Assembly: GCA_023091665.1 (NCBI GenBank) | Contig: JALJCQ010000009.1 | Span: 2,852,001-2,916,000 of the forward strand | Length of the DNA stretch: 64,000 nt | From: Pythium myriotylum | Lineage: Eukaryota > Oomycota > Peronosporomycetes > Pythiales > Pythiaceae | Reading direction: 5' to 3' | Part shown: in pieces, positions 21,489-29,573 of the stretch | Numbering within the stretch: the first letter of the stretch is position 1 | Layout of the letters: each line of letters opens with the position of its first letter | Translations under genes and position numbers: made by a program | Notes under the pieces: generated by a model | Seen by the model: the letters and a program-made list of their open reading frames with translations, nothing else | The model's database searches: none | Told to the model about the DNA's origin: nothing

Positions 21489-23867
21489 ATGAGCACTGCA
21501 ACCGCCACGCGGGCTTTCTCGATCTCACGCTACACCATCCGAGACACGGATGAAGCCGACAAACCTCGTTCGCGCAGAGCGCTCAACGCGTCTCGTGCGC
21601 TTGGCGCGATTCTCAACAAACCGCAATGGTGGATCAAGTGGACGACGCGGCCAGACGTACGCATCAAGTGGCTACGCGAGATCGCCGAGCAGCTCATTCG
21701 ACTGAATGTCTCTCAGACCATCCGTGGATGGCCGTCCAAGCGGGGGGGAGAGCACGAGCTACTGTATCCTTTTATCAAGGTTACGAATTCGGCACCGGAG
21801 AGAAAGGAGCGTCTGATTGCTCGCTTTCTTGAGCACGTGCAGTATCCTCGCCAGTGTGGTGATGAGGCATGTGGACTCGGTGTGGCGTATGAGAGTGACG
21901 ACGAAATGGCCGAGTTCGCACGTGCTGATATAGGAGCTGACATGGAAGACGATGAGAGTGAGGATGATGAGTCGAGCTCTACGAGGATGGCAAAGCGCCC
22001 CAGGTTACCAGGTAGTCAAAGTGTTGGCGACGAAGATGATTCCGAGGACGAATCCGAACTTCGTTTCGATTACGAGCTCTACCAACTCCACAAACAGAGT
22101 CTCAATTCATTCTGCGAGATCGGTTGGTACGTCACGATGGCCATCGCGCGCGAGAAGCTTCAGGTCCTTCCACTTGCTAATTGGACTGAACCAGTCGTCA
22201 CGGCTCTGGTCGGTATCCACGAGAATGAGGACGAACAGATCAGTCGCACGACTGACTTGATGCTCGCAGTCGTGTTTGATCCTAGACCCATCTCACTCGA
22301 TCTTCTCAGAGAACACCTCCCACACGAAACTCGTGACAACGTCTTGAAACTGCTACGACTGCATTTCCAATGCGTCGTCGCCTTTCTCTATGCCACCAGA
22401 AAGAATATCGAGACCGTGCTCGACTTGATCATTCGTCGCGCCCATCTCACTGAGGAGACCTTGGGGCAGCACAACACCCCTGGCACTGTTCCGCAGACTT
22501 GGCTCAGCGACGACGCGATTCCCATCGAACTCAAGCGCAAGTTTGTCGCAGAGGTCGCGAGTTTGGAGAACATTCCTGATGAGCAGAAAGATTGGCACCC
22601 GGACTCGGACGACCAAGTGTTGAACCTGGTGCACCCTTCTCTATTCTGTGGGCGGATCAACCAGGACCTTGCACGGGAGACAGGTTTTCGACGAGGTCCC
22701 ACACCTTTCGTTTCTGCCCCGGACATCCATGAGACTAGAATCGTGTCCGAGATTGCACTGACTGGGACGGCGGCTGAGCACATGAACTCGATCTTGTTTG
22801 CACCGACTACCGATATCCTCAAAGGACCCACAAGTACCCAGTTCCAGTGGCTCCCGAGCGAGTTCGATATCGCCGAAGACGGCTCCTCCGTCAATATCCG
22901 CACCTACATCAACAATCTCCATCCGGAGATCCACGCTTCCATGTACGACTCGATTGCCTCCATCTTCTCGCACTTTGTGCCACTATTTGACCAAGTCCTC
23001 TCATCGCTTGATGACTCACTCATCCGAAAAAATGCCAGGATGGAACCAGTATGGAAACGTCGTTACAATGGCGTACCACTACCTGTCCATCCAGCGGATG
23101 CAAAACTCGTCAAAAATCTCAGACGCGAGCTAGGTACACGTCCAACATCGAGCCTCCGACGTCTCGTCCCTCCTGGACTATTCGAAATTGACTCGCCTCG
23201 ATTCTCACTCAAAGGCAAACGCTGCCAGGTCATCGTCAAGATTGCAGAGATCCATCTGACCCCCGAGAAACCAAACTACAACGGCGGCTCGTGGCACATC
23301 GAAGGCACGGACGCGGAGAGGATCATCGCAACGGGTCTGTACTACTTCGGATGCGAGAACATCACTGAGTCGCGTCTGTCATTCCGGACGATTGTGGCAA
23401 TGCCTGATTATGAACAAGACGATGCCGCAGGAGTCGCTCTTTCGTACGAGCTCTATGAAGACCGATCGATGATCCAGAATCTCGGTAGTGTCACCGCTGT
23501 AGAAGACCGCTGTGTCGTCTTCCCCAACATCTATCAGCACAAAGTAGAGCCATTCAGTCTTGATGACCCGACGAAGCCCGGCGTACGCAAGATTTTGGCC
23601 TTCTTCTTGGTGGATCCAGTGAACGATCCGATCCCGTCGACGGCAATTGTACCACCACAGCAGCAAGAGTGGATCGACCTCGCGCGTGAGCCGCAGCTGG
23701 TGCGCATGGGGCTACCGGACGTTGTGACGGACCGTATTCGTGATATGTCACGCGTTGGGATGAGTCTGGATGAGGCAAAGAGGCTGCGAGTCGAATTGAT
23801 GGCTCAGCGGAAGGTCGCTGTTCTGAACCATGATGAGTACTACATCTTATCCCTCTGTGAGCACTGA
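21489..23867 (+). CDS. DUF4246 protein with acidic insert, 792 aa
   Basis: Same domain order as the gene at 16571: 'SRYTIRDTDEADKPRSRRAL', 'ALGAILNKPQWW', 'QWLPSEFDIAEDG', 'YINNLHPEIHASMYDSIASI', then the oxygenase-like core with W602-H603-I-E605 and distal H684 in 'YQHKVEPF'. It ends 'SLCEH'. It differs by an insert of about 40 residues after residue 150 that is rich in D/E/S and contains a basic 'KRPR', a possible nuclear localisation signal. Two 3' segments (about 23155-23365 and 23478-23644) are identical base for base to the gene at 16571, while the stretch between them is clearly diverged. Function inferred only from the family. Confidence 0.85.
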   Translation: MSTATATRAFSISRYTIRDTDEADKPRSRRALNASRALGAILNKPQWWIKWTTRPDVRIKWLREIAEQLIRLNVSQTIRGWPSKRGGEHELLYPFIKVTNSAPERKERLIARFLEHVQYPRQCGDEACGLGVAYESDDEMAEFARADIGADMEDDESEDDESSSTRMAKRPRLPGSQSVGDEDDSEDESELRFDYELYQLHKQSLNSFCEIGWYVTMAIAREKLQVLPLANWTEPVVTALVGIHENEDEQISRTTDLMLAVVFDPRPISLDLLREHLPHETRDNVLKLLRLHFQCVVAFLYATRKNIETVLDLIIRRAHLTEETLGQHNTPGTVPQTWLSDDAIPIELKRKFVAEVASLENIPDEQKDWHPDSDDQVLNLVHPSLFCGRINQDLARETGFRRGPTPFVSAPDIHETRIVSEIALTGTAAEHMNSILFAPTTDILKGPTSTQFQWLPSEFDIAEDGSSVNIRTYINNLHPEIHASMYDSIASIFSHFVPLFDQVLSSLDDSLIRKNARMEPVWKRRYNGVPLPVHPADAKLVKNLRRELGTRPTSSLRRLVPPGLFEIDSPRFSLKGKRCQVIVKIAEIHLTPEKPNYNGGSWHIEGTDAERIIATGLYYFGCENITESRLSFRTIVAMPDYEQDDAAGVALSYELYEDRSMIQNLGSVTAVEDRCVVFPNIYQHKVEPFSLDDPTKPGVRKILAFFLVDPVNDPIPSTAIVPPQQQEWIDLAREPQLVRMGLPDVVTDRIRDMSRVGMSLDEAKRLRVELMAQRKVAVLNHDEYYILSLCEH

Positions 23868-24267
23868 CGAGGTATCGGATCAGCGCTCCAGTTCGGTAAT
23901 GCGTTGGCAGTATCTGGATTAGTGTCACATATAAACCACTAGACACTGTTTTATGCTTTCATTTGGTTGCAGAAGCCGCCGTCTAAATGGATGTCTCGGT
24001 TCGTCAGGAAGACAGTTGCAGCACGCAAAGAAGACGGCCTCAGGAAGACGAGGCCATCACTCACGCATCGTCCATCACCACTAGGGCTCTCGACTGAGTT
24101 TGGCGGGAGCGAGGCCAACCCAAAGAATCTTCCATGGGATCTGAAACAAACACCGAAGTTAATTCGGGATTGGAATCAAAAGGATCTGATGTGTTTTGTC
24201 GTCAATCAACGTGTCTAGCTGGTCATGAGTGCTTAAACCTCAATACAATGTACATACCGTAAAATCC
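23868..24267. other. Intergenic gap
   Basis: 400 bp between the DUF4246 stop and the first recognisable piece of the downstream DUF4246 relic. An 83-codon open frame (23967-24218) has no recognisable features. Confidence 0.4.
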
Positions 24268-24740
24268 AGGCTTTCTTCCAGTGAATGATCCGATCCCGAC
24301 GACGGCGATTGTACCAATGCTGCTGATGATGAAAGTTGGAGTCGATTGCGTTAGGTCGGTGCGAACAGCTATAGCTAAGAATATGCATTGGGGCGCCTAG
24401 AGCGCAGGTGCCATATTTGCAGCGGAGGCCCTCCACTGGAGATAGTCACCAAGAAATAGGGATGGAAGTCCGCTCCAGTCGGGATGGTTGGACGGGTGAT
24501 GTGTCTGGAGTCCATTGTACCAATGCAACAACGTAGATCGACCGCGCTCGCGAGCCCGACCTCAATCGGCTGCGCCAAACCGGAAGGGGTCAGCGCCAAA
24601 AATCAAGATATTTCTCGCGACGGATTGACTCGTGATCAGGCAAAGGAGCACCACTTTGTGCTGATGAAAGAGAGGTCGCCCATGAAGGATGAAGACTACC
24701 ATGATGATGAGCTACTTTTCTCGCTCTGCGAGCATTTAAA
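24268..24740 (+). pseudogene. Relic of a fifth DUF4246 gene (3' end only)
   Basis: Two pieces of the DUF4246 3' end survive. 24268-24319 encodes 'VNDPIPTTAIVP' (paralogues 'VNDPIPSTAIVP'). 24514-24740 matches 'STAIVPPQQQEWIDRA' at DNA level and then gives 'ISRDGLTRDQAKE', 'MKERSPMKDEDYHDDE' and 'LLFSLCEH'. It is closest to the intact gene at 26017, which ends with the same DEDY and SLCEH blocks. The stop codon is replaced by sequence of the inverted-repeat arm, which begins at about 24740. The two pieces are separated by a 194-bp insert flanked by a direct repeat. Confidence 0.8.
24307..24526. mobile_element. 194-bp insert with 13-bp flanking direct repeats
   Basis: The 13-mer 'attgtaccaatgc' occurs at 24307-24319 and again at 24514-24526. 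The DUF4246 homology stops at the first copy and resumes at the second, so 24320-24513 looks inserted with a target-site duplication. No terminal inverted repeats or coding capacity seen. It could be a short non-autonomous element or a filler insertion from repair. Confidence 0.45.
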
Positions 24741-25878
24741 ATCAATTTATCGACAAACGCGTTGAACAATCTCCATAAAAAGCTCATGAATCGTCCGTGT
24801 TTATTGCAAATGCACTGCCCTTTTCGGGTCTATCAGCTCGAGTTCTACTCGCTCTTCTTGCTCGGCGTCTTCTTCTTCTTCTTCTTCTCCAGTTCCTCGC
24901 CTTCGCCCGAGCTCTCGTCCGAAGACGCCTCCTGCGTCGTCAGCTGATCGACGCGGATCGCCGCAGCCGGTGCGACGACATCCGCGACCTTGGCTCCACG
25001 CAGCGCGACTTGGTCATTCTGCGTGGGCATCACGTTCGACCGAGCGATGGTGATCTGGTTGTCGTCCAACGCAAAGTTCTTGTTGATGACTCCCGTGGGC
25101 TGACGCAGCAAGTCCTTGGTGGCGATCTGGACGTCCACACCACTTGGCGTGTTCGCCTGGACGGCCTGCTCCTTCTTCTTCATCGCGGCATCGACGAAGT
25201 CCGCGATCGTGCTAGCGAGCGCCGACGGCTCGTCGCTCTTGGCAGCAACGACAGCCGATGCCTTGGTCATGAGCGCGCTGTCGTTGTCCGGGGCTGAGAC
25301 GGCACGCAGCACGTTCTTGGTGAGCACGGCTGTGGCAGCTGGGTCCGCGATGTCAGCAGTGGAGAGAGCCTCCGTGACTTTCTTCGTGAGCGTGAGACGG
25401 TCATTTTGGGAGAGCAGCACGTTGCTGCGCGCGATCATGGCGTTGTTGTCCATGGAGAGCGTGTTCTTGTTGATCAAGGCGGTCGGGTTGTTGAGCAGGT
25501 CGTGTGTGGCGACGCGGACGTCGACGGTCGCAGGCTGAGGTTCGACCTTCGCTCCTTGGACAGTCACGTCGGTGGCCGAGGTGAGTGCGGCGGCAGCAGC
25601 AGCAGCGCAGAGAACGAGCGAGACGGAGGTCTTCATGATCGAAGGTAGTGAAGTGGAGCTTCGGCTTGCGGAGGCAAATCGTTGAGTGCGAGGAGTCGTA
25701 GCACTCTACCGAGGCACCTTTCATTGAACTCGGGTATTTCTCGCAAAATTCTCCATATCGTCGGGGAGGTATCCTCGTCCCAGCGAGCTCACGCGGAAAC
25801 GCCGTCGATGTTGCAGACTTCCTCGCACGCTGCGAGTCTGAAGAAACGCAAACTTCGCGTACGTGAGATCAGCCCTAG
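24740..25878. repeat. Inverted repeat A, left arm (about 1.14 kb)
   Basis: Reverse complement of 28435-29573; paired coordinates sum to 54313 throughout, so there are no indels. The coding part is identical; a few substitutions lie in the flanks (for example near 24755 and 24837). The outer end includes a degenerate copy of the last codons of the tyrosinase gene that borders the right arm. Confidence 0.9.
24845..25636 (-). CDS. Secreted two-repeat protein, left copy, 263 aa
   Basis: Clear signal peptide ('MKTSVSLVLCAAAAAAALTS', cleavage around residue 21). The mature protein holds two gapless 46-residue repeats, at 38-83 and 167-212, identical at 26 of 46 positions. Shared blocks are 'VDV..AT.DLL..PT', 'INKN', 'IARSNV' and 'QND'. 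The repeats are joined by an Ala-rich helical linker. The tail is acidic, then Lys-rich ('EELEKKKKKKTPSKKSE'). No cysteines in the mature part. No family recognised, and no RXLR or LxLFLAK motif seen. The protein is identical to the one encoded at 28677-29468 on the other arm of the inverted repeat. A secreted effector or cell-wall role is only a guess. Confidence 0.85.
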   Translation of the reverse strand: MKTSVSLVLCAAAAAAALTSATDVTVQGAKVEPQPATVDVRVATHDLLNNPTALINKNTLSMDNNAMIARSNVLLSQNDRLTLTKKVTEALSTADIADPAATAVLTKNVLRAVSAPDNDSALMTKASAVVAAKSDEPSALASTIADFVDAAMKKKEQAVQANTPSGVDVQIATKDLLRQPTGVINKNFALDDNQITIARSNVMPTQNDQVALRGAKVADVVAPAAAIRVDQLTTQEASSDESSGEGEELEKKKKKKTPSKKSE

Positions 25879-26016
25879 GTTGCCCGAAGGCAAGTGGCAA
25901 ACCATCACTCAGAGCAGAGTAATGCAAGTGATGGTCGTGAGATGACACATTACGTCTCCGGTGTGCAAGAGTCGTGGTGACTCCTCGCTCACACGCCAAT
26001 CTGACGCGTTCCAAGC

Positions 26017-28140
26017 ATGACTTTTACGATCTCTCGCTACACCGTCACCGACCCTGAGAGAGCCGACGCGCCTCGCTCCCGTCGAGAGCTGAACGCTCTA
26101 CGAGCCCTCGGCGCGATCCTCAACAAGCCCCAGTGGTGGCTCAAGCGGTCGCGAGCTGATGTGAAGGCAAAGTGGGCAATGGAGATCGACGAGGCGCTTG
26201 TGCGAGCAAATGTCGCTCAGGTGGTGCGTGTGTGGCCGTCTCCATACGCGATTCTACGAACACTGCAGCCGCTGGTTGAGCTCGCTCGCTCGACCGCTGA
26301 GAACAAGGAGTCGGAGATCCAGCGTCACCTGGAGCACGTGACCTACCCTCACGGCTATCAAGACAAATATGATGGCTTTGGCATGGGCAACTCCTACGAA
26401 AGTGATGACGACCTCGGAGAGGCTGCGGAGAATTGGTCCGAAATTTGCAAGCAATACGATGCGACTGCTGTCGAGACGGACTTCGAAACTGTGCGACGTC
26501 ATCACGAGTCTCTTAACGCATTCGGCGAGATCGGCTGGTACGTCACGATGGATATCGTGCGGGAGCGGTTACAAAGCTTGTCCCTCGCCGAATGGACAGG
26601 CGAAAACGTTGAGAATCTTATCGAGGGTGAGCTCATGAAGGTCGAGGCAGTGACCCGAACGACTGATCTGCTGTTGGCGATTCGTCGTGACGAGCATCCT
26701 CTCTCGCTACACACGGTGAAGCGCCACCTTCCCCGCGAATCGCGAGAGAATGTGCTTAAGCTCGTGCTCTTGCACGTCCAGCGGATCGTTGAGTACCTTT
26801 CTACCGCGAGGAAGGACATCGATACCATACTCGAGCTGATTGCCAAGCAAGAGCGACTGTGTGACGAAACTGCGAAGCGAACGCAACACAGCACGCCCGG
26901 ACCAGTGCCTAAAACGCGGCTGAGCGACGATGCTGTGCCACCCGAAACCAAACGCAAGTTTGTGGAGAACGTCGCTGCATTGGAAAACGTTCCTGACGAT
27001 CAAAAGGACTGGCATCCAAATTCAGGGAACCAAGTGCTGGATCTTATCCACCCGTCTCTGTTCTGCGGCGTCATCGGCAAGACTAAAGCGCTGCCAGTTT
27101 CAGCGCGAGACGATATCCAGGGCAACGTGGTCGACCATTTCAAATCCATCATGTTCCGTCCCACTCCAGACGGTCTCGGTGGGCCGCGTGGAATAAAGTA
27201 CCAGTGGCTGCCGAGCGAGTTTGATGTCAGCAGTGATGGCCAATCGGTCGCGATTCGCTCTTATATCAACAACCTCCATCCTGAGATCCACTCGTCGCTC
27301 TATCAATCGATCGCGTCAATCTTCTCGCGGTTCGTCCCACTCTTTGACCACGTGATATGTTCGCTGGGGAGCAATGATACCGAACCCGACACGAATTTGC
27401 TCGGTGAAGGCCCGACATCCGGTCTCCGTCGTCTGGCTCGTTCCACTCATCTCGGGATGGATCCCACAAAGTTTTCCCTGAAGGGTAAGCGATGCCAGGT
27501 CATCGTGAAGATCGCCGAGATCCATCTGACACCAGAAAAACCAGACTACGGAGGTGGTGCGTGGCACATCGAAGGCACAGACGCCGAAAGAATCATTGCG
27601 ACGGGCCTCTACTACTTCGGATGCGAGAACATCACCGAGTCTCGTTTGTCGTTTCGCACGTTCGTGTGTGCCCCTGATTACGAACAGAGCGACGATATCG
27701 GCATCGCGCTCTCGTATGACTTGCACAACGAGCAGCTTCTGATTCAACATCTCGGCAGCCTGACAGCCATGGAAGACCGCTGCGTCGTCTTTCCCAACAT
27801 CTACCAGCACAAAGTCGAGCCATTCAGTCTTGCCGATCCGACAAAACCGGGTGTTCGCAAGATCCTAGCCTTCTTCTTGGTGGATCCAGTGAACGATCCG
27901 ATCCCGTCGACGGCGATTATACCACCACAGCAGCAAGAGTGGATCGACCGCGCTCATGAGCCCGAGATGAAGCGATTGCGACTGCCGGAGGTGGTCAAAA
28001 GTCAGATCCAGGATATGACTCGCGACGGAATGAGTCTCGAGGAGGCGAAGAAGGTCCGTTTGAAGTTGATGGACGAGAGATCCCCAGTGCAGGATGAAGA
28101 CTACGATGATGAGATGATGTTCTCACTCTGTGAACATTGA
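26017..28140 (+). CDS. DUF4246 protein inside inverted repeat A, 707 aa
   Basis: Complete family member: 'SRYTVTDPERADAPRSRREL', 'ALGAILNKPQWW', 'QWLPSEFDVSSDG', 'YINNLHPEIHSSLYQSIASI', oxygenase-like core with W516-H517-I-E519 and distal H598, ending 'DEDYDDEMMFSLCEH'. It is the shortest intact copy, lacking the acidic insert of the 21489 gene. Third positions differ from the other two copies through most of the core, except for about 70 bp around 27870-27940 that is nearly identical. It occupies the 2.5-kb loop between two identical secreted-protein genes. Function inferred from the family only. Confidence 0.85.
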   Translation: MTFTISRYTVTDPERADAPRSRRELNALRALGAILNKPQWWLKRSRADVKAKWAMEIDEALVRANVAQVVRVWPSPYAILRTLQPLVELARSTAENKESEIQRHLEHVTYPHGYQDKYDGFGMGNSYESDDDLGEAAENWSEICKQYDATAVETDFETVRRHHESLNAFGEIGWYVTMDIVRERLQSLSLAEWTGENVENLIEGELMKVEAVTRTTDLLLAIRRDEHPLSLHTVKRHLPRESRENVLKLVLLHVQRIVEYLSTARKDIDTILELIAKQERLCDETAKRTQHSTPGPVPKTRLSDDAVPPETKRKFVENVAALENVPDDQKDWHPNSGNQVLDLIHPSLFCGVIGKTKALPVSARDDIQGNVVDHFKSIMFRPTPDGLGGPRGIKYQWLPSEFDVSSDGQSVAIRSYINNLHPEIHSSLYQSIASIFSRFVPLFDHVICSLGSNDTEPDTNLLGEGPTSGLRRLARSTHLGMDPTKFSLKGKRCQVIVKIAEIHLTPEKPDYGGGAWHIEGTDAERIIATGLYYFGCENITESRLSFRTFVCAPDYEQSDDIGIALSYDLHNEQLLIQHLGSLTAMEDRCVVFPNIYQHKVEPFSLADPTKPGVRKILAFFLVDPVNDPIPSTAIIPPQQQEWIDRAHEPEMKRLRLPEVVKSQIQDMTRDGMSLEEAKKVRLKLMDERSPVQDEDYDDEMMFSLCEH

Positions 28141-28434
28141 GAGATTTTAGTGCGTTGAACATTAAGATCCTCAACCATATATGTTTTCTGTTTGGTTTAG
28201 CTGTCGGTTTTGTTTTTCACTTTGTTACCCTGTTCACTGCTACGCACTGGACAACGTTTGAAGCAAGGATCCTAGCGATGGCATTTGGTATCCGAATGTC
28301 GGGGGTTGGGACCCATAGCAATTCGTCCTGAACACTGCAATATATCGAAACCTGCTGTTTTGAAACGAGCAGGAGACACAGTGAGGACATACACTGCCTG
28401 ATTTCCATCTTTAAGACGAACGAAGAAGACCTAC

Positions 28435-29573
28435 CGAGGGCTTATCTCACGTACGCGAAGTTTGCGTTTCCTCAGACTCGCAGTGTGCGAGGAAGTCTGC
28501 AACATCGACGGCGTTTCCGCGTGAGCTCGCTGGGACGAGGATACCTCCCCGACGATATGGAGAATTTTGCGAGAAATACCCGAGTTCAATGAAAGGTGCC
28601 TCGGTAGAGTGCTACGACTCCTCGCACTCAACGATTTGCCTCCGCAAGCCGAAGCTCCACTTCACTACCTTCGATCATGAAGACCTCCGTCTCGCTCGTT
28701 CTCTGCGCTGCTGCTGCTGCCGCCGCACTCACCTCGGCCACCGACGTGACTGTCCAAGGAGCGAAGGTCGAACCTCAGCCTGCGACCGTCGACGTCCGCG
28801 TCGCCACACACGACCTGCTCAACAACCCGACCGCCTTGATCAACAAGAACACGCTCTCCATGGACAACAACGCCATGATCGCGCGCAGCAACGTGCTGCT
28901 CTCCCAAAATGACCGTCTCACGCTCACGAAGAAAGTCACGGAGGCTCTCTCCACTGCTGACATCGCGGACCCAGCTGCCACAGCCGTGCTCACCAAGAAC
29001 GTGCTGCGTGCCGTCTCAGCCCCGGACAACGACAGCGCGCTCATGACCAAGGCATCGGCTGTCGTTGCTGCCAAGAGCGACGAGCCGTCGGCGCTCGCTA
29101 GCACGATCGCGGACTTCGTCGATGCCGCGATGAAGAAGAAGGAGCAGGCCGTCCAGGCGAACACGCCAAGTGGTGTGGACGTCCAGATCGCCACCAAGGA
29201 CTTGCTGCGTCAGCCCACGGGAGTCATCAACAAGAACTTTGCGTTGGACGACAACCAGATCACCATCGCTCGGTCGAACGTGATGCCCACGCAGAATGAC
29301 CAAGTCGCGCTGCGTGGAGCCAAGGTCGCGGATGTCGTCGCACCGGCTGCGGCGATCCGCGTCGATCAGCTGACGACGCAGGAGGCGTCTTCGGACGAGA
29401 GCTCGGGCGAAGGCGAGGAACTGGAGAAGAAGAAGAAGAAGAAGACGCCGAGCAAGAAGAGCGAGTAGAACTCGAGCTGGTAGACCCGAAAAGGGCAGTG
29501 CATTTGCAATAAACACGGACGATTCATGAGCTTTTTATGGAGATTGTTCTACGCGTTTGTCGACAAACTGATC
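28435..29573. repeat. Inverted repeat A, right arm (about 1.14 kb)
   Basis: Mirror of 24740-25878. The outer end overlaps the last 24 nt of the tyrosinase coding sequence, so the duplicated unit ran from the tyrosinase 3' end through the secreted-protein gene and its promoter. Confidence 0.9.
28677..29468 (+). CDS. Secreted two-repeat protein, right copy, 263 aa
   Basis: Identical in protein, and as far as could be compared in DNA, to the gene at 24845-25636. Signal peptide 1-20, two 46-residue repeats (38-83, 167-212), Lys-rich tail. It ends 80 bp from the convergent tyrosinase stop. This arm keeps the intact tyrosinase neighbour, which suggests that it is the original location and the left arm is the copy. 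The about 240-bp upstream sequence is duplicated too, so both copies probably have the same promoter. Confidence 0.85.
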   Translation: MKTSVSLVLCAAAAAAALTSATDVTVQGAKVEPQPATVDVRVATHDLLNNPTALINKNTLSMDNNAMIARSNVLLSQNDRLTLTKKVTEALSTADIADPAATAVLTKNVLRAVSAPDNDSALMTKASAVVAAKSDEPSALASTIADFVDAAMKKKEQAVQANTPSGVDVQIATKDLLRQPTGVINKNFALDDNQITIARSNVMPTQNDQVALRGAKVADVVAPAAAIRVDQLTTQEASSDESSGEGEELEKKKKKKTPSKKSE

